Below are positions 15,464 through 21,757 of a stretch of 44,569 nt of DNA, one piece after another. The DNA comes from Kitasatospora sp. CB01950. GTDB lineage: Bacteria > Actinomycetota > Actinomycetes > Streptomycetales > Streptomycetaceae. The stretch covers positions 202,740-247,308 of the forward strand of contig NZ_LISX01000002.1 of NCBI RefSeq assembly GCF_001905465.1, in the 5' to 3' direction. Numbering within the stretch: position 1 is the first letter of the stretch; every line of letters begins with the position of its first letter. The notes below the pieces were generated by a model. The model saw only the letters and a program-made list of their open reading frames with translations. It was not told where the DNA came from and did not search any database. A program made the translations under genes and the position numbers.

Positions 15464-15855
15464 TCGGTGTGCTCCTGGTCGGTCTGGTGAATCAGCGTGA
15501 AGCCGGTCCGCGCGGCGATGCGGGCGAGTAGCTGCGGCTGCGCGATCATCGCGTGCGTCATCTCGTCCACGGGGACGGGCAACGCCAGTTCGGCGTCGGT
15601 CTCACTGCCCGTGAGCTCGAAGGCCGCCGCCTTGAGCGCGATCGCCCGCAGGCCCTCGGCGAACAGCGGGGCCTTGTCGCTGTCGAGGTTCCACTCGCTG
15701 ATGGTCGGGAACCCGGTGAAGCACTGCCAGTCGGAGCTGTACTCCAAGGTCGCCGCCTCGAACGCCGGGAACTCCGGGTCCGCGGTGATGGCCGCCAGGA
15801 TCTCCCGGGCGCGCTCGCCGAGCGTGCCGGCGGACGGCATGGTGCTGGTGGACAT
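15163..15855 (-). CDS. Hypothetical 230-aa protein
   Basis: It starts at the ATG at 15855, with GGAGG 7-8 nt upstream. The N-terminal two thirds look well conserved: ERAREILAAITADPEFPAFE, then YSSDWQCFTGFPTISEWNLD, then EEMTHAMI-like (DEMTHAMIAQPQLLARIAAR) and QEHTDYTGGEYTHAAYVAAW. The last 30 residues (SPMRSPCTQAGTPSRSYRKP) look less protein-like and may follow a truncation or a fusion point. No family is recognised and there are no membrane segments. It is divergent from the XRE regulator, with which it shares a 150-bp promoter region holding a direct repeat, so it is a candidate target of that regulator. Confidence 0.7.
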   Translation of the reverse strand: MSTSTMPSAGTLGERAREILAAITADPEFPAFEAATLEYSSDWQCFTGFPTISEWNLDSDKAPLFAEGLRAIALKAAAFELTGSETDAELALPVPVDEMTHAMIAQPQLLARIAARTGFTLIHQTDQEHTDYTGGEYTHAAYVAAWGAEPPVRYWLDKAEVDRRLGILAARYDSIGFGRSGREHAIAFWLSGNSWPALAYRPGGSPMRSPCTQAGTPSRSYRKPSAGLNG

Positions 15856-15940
15856 GCTGGTCCTCCTGCTGGGTGGTTGAGGCTGCTGCCTCCAGTGAAC
15901 GATCACCCTGTCACGCAGAACCAGAGCAGAAGTTGAGCAC

Positions 15941-15970
15941 TTGTCAGGCATAATCAACGCGTTGTCAGGC
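15941..15970. promoter_or_regulatory. Direct repeat in the divergent promoter region of the XRE gene
   Basis: TTGTCAGGC occurs at 15941-15949 and again at 15962-15970. The repeat period is 21 bp, two helical turns, so both boxes face the same side of the DNA. It sits between the divergent 230-aa gene and the XRE regulator gene. An operator for the XRE protein is inferred. Confidence 0.5.
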
Positions 15971-16005
15971 TTGACCTGGGTCCTTCGATTTGGGGGGAGG
16001 CGCAC

Positions 16006-17259
16006 ATGCCCGGCAGGAGAAGGCAGCTCGCTGCTCGCCGCAGGAGGCTGGGTTACAGTCAGGAGCGTCTGGCTGAACTGCTGGGGGTCGCGACATCCAC
16101 CGTTGCCCGCTGGGAGGCCGGCGTCGACCCTCATGGCTGGGTACTGCCAAAGCTTGCTCGGGCCCTCAAGGTGACCCCTGAGGGACTTGTGGACCTACTT
16201 ACTCCCGAAGCAGCCCCTCCAGCCCTCCCGGTGGCCCCTGCCGCCACTCCGCTCCCTGGGGACACAGCCGACATGAAGCGCCGCGACGTTTTGAGCCTGC
16301 TCGCCGTAACAGGTGCTCTCATTTCCCTTCCCGAAATCGACAAGACCCCCTCAAGAAATGGGGTAGCCGCATCCTTGGTGGAAACGGGCCCCGAGCTGAA
16401 TGCAACCCTCTGGCGAACATTCTCCCTGTCTGAATCGAAGCAAGTGGTCTATCCCATGATTCGGCACCAGTTGGGGCTGCTCGCGAGAGGCTTGGAAGAG
16501 GATCAAAGCAATTCATCCCGCCAACGACTCTGTCTCCTAGTGGGAGATCTTTACCAGTTGGCCGGCGAGATTTTCTTCGACGGTAACAAGTATGTCGACG
16601 CCGCCCGTTGCTACACCTTGGCTGCCAGCGCCTGCAAAGAAGCCGATGCATTCGACATGTGGGCCTGTGCCTTGACCCGTCACGCCTTTGTAGAGCTGTA
16701 TGAAAGCAGGTTTTCTGCTGCCGCACCGATTTTGTCGGTGGCAGCGCGGGTGGCCGAGCGTGGAGATAGCCAGTTGTCGACACGCTACTGGGTGGCTGCG
16801 GTCCAGGCCGAGGTCTACGCGGGACTTGGAGACTTCGACGCCACCAGTCGATCGCTCGACACCGCCGAGAAGGTGCACAGCCTGCCAGGACAGCCGCACA
16901 ACGGGGGGTGGCTTCGCTTCGACGGATCGCGCCTCGCCGAGGAACGAGGAACCTGCTATCTCGCCCTCGGTCGGCCTGACTTGGCAGAGCAGGCACTAAC
17001 CTCGGCGCTCTCGCAGCCACTCTCGCTGCGCCGCCGGGGAGCCGTACTCGCAGAGTTGGCAGCCCTCGGTGCCGAGCAGCGTGACCTTGACCGAGCAAGC
17101 CACTACGTCCAGGCTGCCCTGGAGCTTGCCGGTCAGACCGGCTCCGGCTACGTCGGAAGAAAGCTGGAGGCCGTCAAGACCCGGCTTGCCCCGCTCATGT
17201 CCGACCGTCGCGCTCTGGCATTGCATCAGCAGATCTCGGCGCTCGCCAGCGTCGCCTGA
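16006..17259 (+). CDS. XRE family regulator with C-terminal TPR-like domain
   Basis: A 417-aa protein. Residues 5-60 are an XRE-type helix-turn-helix (RRLGYSQERLAELLGVATST then VARWEAG). A Pro/Ala linker is followed by MKRRDVLSLLAVTGALISLP near residue 90. Residues about 150-410 are helical repeats of the TPR kind (for example YVDAARCYTLAASACKEADA, and DLDRASHYVQAALELAGQTG). This layout is common in streptomycete regulators thought to sense peptides or small molecules. The middle of the gene has visibly lower GC at third positions than its neighbours (runs such as tcaagaaatggggta), consistent with separate acquisition. The next gene follows after 14 bp. Confidence 0.9.
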   Translation: MPGRRRQLAARRRRLGYSQERLAELLGVATSTVARWEAGVDPHGWVLPKLARALKVTPEGLVDLLTPEAAPPALPVAPAATPLPGDTADMKRRDVLSLLAVTGALISLPEIDKTPSRNGVAASLVETGPELNATLWRTFSLSESKQVVYPMIRHQLGLLARGLEEDQSNSSRQRLCLLVGDLYQLAGEIFFDGNKYVDAARCYTLAASACKEADAFDMWACALTRHAFVELYESRFSAAAPILSVAARVAERGDSQLSTRYWVAAVQAEVYAGLGDFDATSRSLDTAEKVHSLPGQPHNGGWLRFDGSRLAEERGTCYLALGRPDLAEQALTSALSQPLSLRRRGAVLAELAALGAEQRDLDRASHYVQAALELAGQTGSGYVGRKLEAVKTRLAPLMSDRRALALHQQISALASVA

Positions 17260-17273
17260 CCGAGGAGCAACAC

Positions 17274-17633
17274 ATGTCAACCGATGGACAGATTTTCCGC
17301 GAGGCCTGGATTGCCGGTGTCCTGAAGCACTATCCCGGCGAGCCGAAGCCCGGGTATGTCGCCCCCTGGGCCGAAACGCCCGACTGGGAGCGCGAGTGCG
17401 CCGCCGCAGTGTTCGGCCAGGTTCGAGAGTTCCTCCGCGTGAGCGGAGGAAACGCCGCGAAGCTCACCCGGGAACAAAAGGGGCGGTTCGTGGCGCTGTG
17501 CTGGATCGCCCAGATCCACAAGCATATTGAGAACCCGAAGCCGGGATACACCGCAGACTGGGACGAACTGCCGTTGTGGCAGCAGGAAACCGATGCGGAC
17601 ATCTTCGAGGCGATTGAGCGGGCGTCGGCCTGA
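17274..17633 (+). CDS. 119-aa protein made of two related repeats
   Basis: It starts with ATG at 17274 after GAGGAG, 14 bp past the XRE stop, so it is surely cotranscribed with it. Two units align by eye: KPGYVAPWAETPDWERECAA, then AVFGQVREFL, near residue 25, and KPGYTADWDELPLWQQETDA, then DIFEAIERA, near residue 88. The shared pattern is KPGYxAxWxExPxWxxExxAxxF. It has no membrane segment or cysteine motif. The repeats resemble small protein-binding domains, but I cannot name a family. Pairing with the regulator suggests a sensor partner or effector. Confidence 0.8.
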   Translation: MSTDGQIFREAWIAGVLKHYPGEPKPGYVAPWAETPDWERECAAAVFGQVREFLRVSGGNAAKLTREQKGRFVALCWIAQIHKHIENPKPGYTADWDELPLWQQETDADIFEAIERASA

Positions 17634-17755
17634 TGAGCAAGCCTTTCGTCCTCTCCGCACTATGCGGGGAGGCCGAGAGGGGTGGGCTCTGTTGCCAACT
17701 GCGGTGCGGCCTGTGACGTACGGGCGGGTAAAGGCCGCGGGGGTGGGGTCTGGTG

Positions 17756-18101
17756 TCAGCGGTGCATGTGTCCGCTCCCCATCGGCCGTGCCCAGATGGC
17801 TCCATTGGGGTCCGCCCAGATGTGGAGTCGTTGTTGTTGGGTGGAGTGGGCTGCCATGCTGCCGAGCGCCCCGCCGACCACCCACCCGGCCCCGCTACCG
17901 CCGGTGGTGCTCAGGGCCATGACGACCTGCCCCGGTGTGCGTGCGACGACTGTCCAGCCCTGCGCGGCCTGCGCCTGAAGCACCGAGTCGAGGGCGGTGT
18001 CGATCTCGGCCGGGGGTGACTGGCCGGCCCGGGGCGAGGATGACGAGGGTTGGTTCGGCGTTCGCACCCCACTGGGCTTGCCGGGGCTTGCGCTTGAACA
18101 T
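17756..18101 (-). pseudogene. Frameshifted small membrane-associated protein gene
   Basis: The ATG at 18101 opens MFKRKPRQAQWGANAEPTLV, but this frame soon loses sense. The neighbouring frame continues PPAEIDTALDSVLQAQAAQG, WTVVARTPGQVVMALSTTGG, then a glycine-rich hydrophobic stretch (GAGWVVGGALGSMAAH) and ends HIWADPNGAIWARPMGSGHMHR. Together they make one plausible small protein (basic start, ALDxxLxxxAAQGWTVVARTPGQVV domain, membrane segment) broken by a single frameshift near 18020-18070. The gene lies directly after the recombinase relic. A sequencing or assembly error is an alternative to true decay. Confidence 0.5.
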
Positions 18102-18144
18102 CGGTGGTCCCTCGGGGGCGGGGTGGGGGCTGGTGTCAGCGAAC

Positions 18145-18975
18145 GTGCTGCGGCTCTGATCAGTCGTTCCCTGTCGGCTTCCAGGTCCGCGATGCGCTGC
18201 GCCACTCCGTTGCCCGGCTCCCACACCCGTTCCGTGAACTCGGCGGGACCGAATTCGGCGAGGAACCGCCGTTCCGCGAAATCGTCCATTTCAGCCATCG
18301 GCGCGACCGGCTGTGGGCAATCTTCGGAACCCAACACGCCCTCCGTCCGGGCCTTGCATGCCCACGCAGGCATGAGGTGAGAGCTCTCCGGCACGGGTCA
18401 GCCGAGCCGCCTCCGAGTCCACCGACACACGGCCGGTTTCGTCGGTCAGCAGGCGCCGAGCGAACTCACGGGCAACGGCCGCCGAATCGGGTTCGTTCTC
18501 CGTGTGAGACACCTTCCCGCCGTGAGGCAGCCGCACGTGCATGAATCCGTACGCGGGTCTCCCGGTAACCTCCCCGTTGCGGCGAGCCCGCTCGGCCTCC
18601 TGCCGGTTGCGCGTCCTGATGCTCCGATGCTCCCCCTGCGCCATGAACAAGCTTGAGCGTGAACTCCTGCTCCTGCTGCGGGTCGTTCAGATCCCAGTAC
18701 CCGGCATGGTCGGCGGTCAGCAGGGTCCGGCCGGCAGCGGCATCCTCCCGGGCCAGTCGCAGCCACGTGCGTGCGGCCCGTGCCGACACTTGAGCCGGGG
18801 CCCCGGCTTCGGCCGGGTGTACAAGGGTCGGACGCGCCGGACACCTCCCGGTCGTCCGCCCACCCGATGATGGGCCCGCCCTCGCACGCCACCGCGTTGA
18901 GGGTCGGGTCTCGTTGCTGCGGCGGGTGAGCCGGCTGACGCCGGGCAGGCAGCGTCCGCAGCCCGTGTGCGGCGT
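18145..18975 (-). pseudogene. Relic of a large serine recombinase (integrase)
   Basis: Pieces of one gene in order on the minus strand, in shifting frames. LPGVSRLTRRSNETRPS with IIGWADDREVSGASDP (18975-18800) belongs to the resolvase domain. Then TLLTADHAGYWDLNDPQQEQ leads into GEHRSIRTRNRQEAERARRN and TGRPAYGF, the start of the recombinase domain (about 18640-18540), and REFARRLLTDETGRVSVDSE with AARLTRAGE (18490-18380). Finally MDDFAERRFLAEFGPAEF with ERVWEPGN (18300-18200) belongs to the coiled-coil/zinc C-terminal region. The total is about 280 codons against roughly 500 in intact family members, so there are internal deletions and at least two frameshifts. It is inactive, and it lies directly beside the LLM gene end, its probable attachment site. 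Confidence 0.7.
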
Positions 18976-19046
18976 CACGGGCGCGTCGTCGGCGGTGGGC
19001 GTGTGGCCCCCGGGGGGTCGGGGCGGCCCGCGCGGACCCCGTCCCG

Positions 19047-19145
19047 GGGAGGCCCGCCGTCAGGCCAGGCCGGCGTGCTCCAGGGCGTCGACTCCCGTGC
19101 GCAGGGCGGCGATCCGCTCGTCGAGCGACCAGCCGGCGGGGGCGA
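19047..19145 (-). repeat. Attachment-site copy inside the LLM gene 3' end
   Basis: The final about 28 codons and stop of the intact LLM oxidoreductase gene plus about 13 bp beyond it. It is repeated almost identically at 10742-10843 and partly at 6028-6078. The intact gene is completed by this copy, as expected when an element integrates at a gene's 3' end and restores it. Confidence 0.8.
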
Positions 19146-20106
19146 GGGTCAAGGTGGTGACGCCGGCGGCGGCGTAGGCCTGCATGCGGTCGGCGATGCG
19201 GGCGGTGTCGCCGAGGAGGGAGGTGGCGTCGATGAAGTCGTGCGGGACGGCGGCCGCGGCGCCGGCCTTGTCGTGGGCGAGGTAGCGGGTCTGGACGTCG
19301 TCGGCGGCCTGCTCGAAGCCCATTCGGCGGGCGAGCTGGCTGTAGAAGTTCTTCTCCTTGCTGCCCATGCCGCCGAGGTAGAGGGCGGTGTAGTCGCGCA
19401 GCGTGTCGGCGGCGGCGTGGATGTCGTCGCCGACCGCGATGTTGACGGTCGGGCAGAGGTCGAAGCCGTCCAGCGTCAGGCCGGCCTTGGCGCGGCCGGC
19501 GGCGAGGGCGTCGACGGAGAGCGCGGCGTGTTCGGGGGCGAAGAACAGGCCGAGCCAGCCGTCGGCGATCTCGCCGGTCAGTTCGAGGTTCTTCGGGCCC
19601 ATCGAGGCGATGTACAGCGGGATGCGCTCGCGCACCGGGTGGACGGTGAGCTTGAGGGCCTTGCCGGGTCCGCCGGGCAGCGGCAGCGTCCAGTTGGCGC
19701 CGTCGTGGACGAGCCGCTCGCGGGTCATCGCCTTGCGGATGATCTCCACGTACTCGCGGGTGCGGGCCAGCGGCTTGTCGAACTTGACGCCGTACCAGCC
19801 CTCGGAGACCTGCGGGCCGGAGACGCCGAGGCCGAGGCGGAAGCGCCCGCCGGAGAGGGTGTCGAGGGTGGCGGCGGTCATCGCGGTCATCGCGGGGGTG
19901 CGGGCCGGGATCTGGAAGATCGCGGAGCCGACGTCGATCCGCTCGGTCTTCGCGGCGACGAAGGACAGCACCGTGGCGGCGTCCGAGCCGTACGCCTCGG
20001 CGGCCCAGCACACGGAGTAGCCGAGCCGGTCGGCCTCCTGGGCCACGGCGATGTTGTCGGCGTCCAGACCGAGGCCCCAGTAGCCGAGGTTGATCCCGAG
20101 TCGCAT
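19060..20106 (-). CDS. LLM class F420-dependent oxidoreductase
   Basis: A 348-aa cytoplasmic (beta/alpha)8-barrel enzyme of the luciferase-like family that uses coenzyme F420. It starts MRLGINLGYWGLGLDADNIA with the ATG at 20106 (GGAAGG upstream). Typical segments are AEAYGSDAATVLSFVAAKTE (residues 35-55), GSAIFQIPARTPAMTAMTAA (near 60), SGGRFRLGLGVSGPQVSEGW (near 85) and PLYIASMGPKNLELTGEIAD (near 165). The substrate is unknown. Its 3' end is the inferred attachment site of the accessory island to its left, which explains why only its final codons are duplicated. It is divergent from the 131-aa gene. Confidence 0.94.
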   Translation of the reverse strand: MRLGINLGYWGLGLDADNIAVAQEADRLGYSVCWAAEAYGSDAATVLSFVAAKTERIDVGSAIFQIPARTPAMTAMTAATLDTLSGGRFRLGLGVSGPQVSEGWYGVKFDKPLARTREYVEIIRKAMTRERLVHDGANWTLPLPGGPGKALKLTVHPVRERIPLYIASMGPKNLELTGEIADGWLGLFFAPEHAALSVDALAAGRAKAGLTLDGFDLCPTVNIAVGDDIHAAADTLRDYTALYLGGMGSKEKNFYSQLARRMGFEQAADDVQTRYLAHDKAGAAAAVPHDFIDATSLLGDTARIADRMQAYAAAGVTTLTLAPAGWSLDERIAALRTGVDALEHAGLA

Positions 20107-20219
20107 GTGCCCACTGCCTTCCAGATCCGGTGGTGCGGCGAGAGTAGCCCCTGTGTCGAGCGACACACTACTGACCGGTAGTCGTGTTGTCCGCCACACC
20201 GCCCTGACATGCTGCCCGG

Positions 20220-20615
20220 ATGACCGGGAAGCGCCGCTCCACCACCTTCGCCGACCTGGTGGCGGCCCTGCCCACGCCGCCCGAGGACGAGCCCGAGGTC
20301 CGCTTCGACCCGATGCCCGTCCACGACCGCGGCTTCACCGACGCCGACGGCTGCCACTGGCGCCTCGTCCGCGGGCCGCTGGACGTCCGCCGGGCCGAGC
20401 GGCTCGCCGTCACCGCCGACCGGATGACGATGGGCGTCGACTACGACGAGCGGGTCCGGCTGTGGATGCCGCGGTTCCTCGGCGCGGAGGAGCGCCCGGC
20501 CGCCTGGCCGGCGGCGCGGGCCGGATTCGACGCCGCCGCGCTGCCGTTCCACGAGGCGTACGAGTTCGCCGACGACGACGGCCGCGTCCTGCTGTTCATC
20601 GAGACGCACTGCTGA
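20220..20615 (+). CDS. Conserved hypothetical protein, 131 aa
   Basis: It starts with ATG at 20220. The product is acidic and soluble, with segments TFADLVAALPTPPEDEPEVR, DGCHWRLVRGPLDVRRAERL and RLWMPRFLGAEERPAAWPAA, and ends DDDGRVLLFIETHC. I do not recognise a named family with certainty; it resembles unnamed proteins found in many streptomycetes. There is no operon partner: it is divergent from the LLM gene and separated by about 130 bp from the aldo/keto reductase. Confidence 0.75.
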   Translation: MTGKRRSTTFADLVAALPTPPEDEPEVRFDPMPVHDRGFTDADGCHWRLVRGPLDVRRAERLAVTADRMTMGVDYDERVRLWMPRFLGAEERPAAWPAARAGFDAAALPFHEAYEFADDDGRVLLFIETHC

Positions 20616-20748
20616 GGCCGACACCACGTCGGCCGAGCGGGTCGTCCCGGGCAGCGAACGGTTTCGCCGCTAATCTCGCAGCACGTGGGGGGCACCGCCC
20701 CCGACCTGCGCCCGCACGCGTGGCGCAGCACGGTGGACGGAGGGCGCG

Positions 20749-21726
20749 ATGGAACAGCGACAGCTCGGCCGCACCGGCCTGCGGGTCTCCCGGCTCGGCC
20801 TGGGCACCCTCACCTGGGGGCGGGACACCGACGAGCACGAGGCCGCCGAGCAGTTGAAGGCCTTCGTCGACGCCGGTGGCACCCTGGTCGACACCGCCGA
20901 CGTGTACGCCGACGGCGGCGCCGAGTACCTGCTGTCCCGGCTGACGGACGGTCTGGTCCCGCGCTCCGAACTGGTCATCGCCACCAAGGCCGGCCTGCTG
21001 CCCGGCACCCCCCGCCCCAACGCCTCCCGCGGCCACCTGCTGAACTCCCTGGACGCCTCGCTGCGCCGCCTCGGCACCGACCACGTCGACCTGTGGCAGG
21101 TGCACGCGTACGACCCGGCCACGCCCACCGAGGAGACCCTGCACGCCCTCGACCTGGCGGTCTCCTCCGGCCGTGCCCGGTACGTCGGGGTGTGCCAGTA
21201 CAGCGGCTGGCAGCTCGCCAAGTCCGCGGCCTGGCAGCACGCTTCGCCCGGCCGCGCGCCGCTGGCCGCCGTCCAGCTGGAGTACTCGTTGCTGCAACGC
21301 GGCATCGAACGGGAGGCGCTGCCCGCCGCGCTGGACGCCGGGGCGGGCCTGCTGGCCGGCTCGCCGCTCGGCCGGGGCGTGCTGACCGGCAAGTACCGGC
21401 ACGGCGTCCCCGCGGAGTCGCGGGGCGCCGCCCCGCACCCGGCCGGGTCGGTGCAGCCGTACCTGGGCGAGGCGTCCCGCCGGATCGTGGACGCGCTGGC
21501 GACCGCCGCCGACGGCCTGGCCTCCACGCCGCTGAAGGTCGCTCTCGCCTGGGTCCGCGACCGGCCCGGCGTGTCGGCCGCCCTGCTGGGCGCCCGCACC
21601 GCCGCCCAGCTGCAGTCCTCACTGTCGGTGGAGGCCCTTACGCTTCCGGGTGAGATCCGCGCTGCCCTGGACGACGTGTCGGCCCCGGTGCACCGCTACC
21701 CGGACCAGGGCTGGACGGAGCTGTAG
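20749..21726 (+). CDS. Aldo/keto reductase
   Basis: A 325-aa NAD(P)H-dependent oxidoreductase with the AKR barrel. The catalytic tetrad can be read as Asp and Tyr in DTADVYADGGAEYLL (near residue 45), Lys in LVIATKAGLLPG (near 80) and His in DLWQVHAYDP (near 115). It begins MEQRQLGRTGLRVSRLGLGT and the cofactor-binding end is LAWVRDRPGVSAALLGARTA (near 265-285). A GGAGGG site precedes the ATG. The substrate is unknown. It may be cotranscribed with the RecD-like gene, which begins 31 bp after its stop. Confidence 0.95.
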   Translation: MEQRQLGRTGLRVSRLGLGTLTWGRDTDEHEAAEQLKAFVDAGGTLVDTADVYADGGAEYLLSRLTDGLVPRSELVIATKAGLLPGTPRPNASRGHLLNSLDASLRRLGTDHVDLWQVHAYDPATPTEETLHALDLAVSSGRARYVGVCQYSGWQLAKSAAWQHASPGRAPLAAVQLEYSLLQRGIEREALPAALDAGAGLLAGSPLGRGVLTGKYRHGVPAESRGAAPHPAGSVQPYLGEASRRIVDALATAADGLASTPLKVALAWVRDRPGVSAALLGARTAAQLQSSLSVEALTLPGEIRAALDDVSAPVHRYPDQGWTEL

Positions 21727-21757
21727 AGCCGTCCGGCCCGTTGAAGGAGCCTTCCGC

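Larger units (their letters stand above)
6031..19060. mobile_element. Accessory island: two tandem serine-recombinase elements at the 3' end of the LLM gene
   Basis: The 3' end of the LLM oxidoreductase gene (19060-20106) is repeated in the same orientation at about 10742-10843 and, more diverged, at about 6028-6078. The islands lie between the copies. Just inside the second and third copies, and in the same orientation, are remains of a large serine recombinase gene (10480-10700 and 18145-18975). This is the layout left by an integrase gene beside its attachment site. The simplest reading is two related elements inserted in succession into one attachment site: 6078-10742 (older, more decayed) and 10843-19047. 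That the boundaries fall exactly at these repeats is inference. No intact integrase remains, so the island is probably immobile. Confidence 0.72.
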
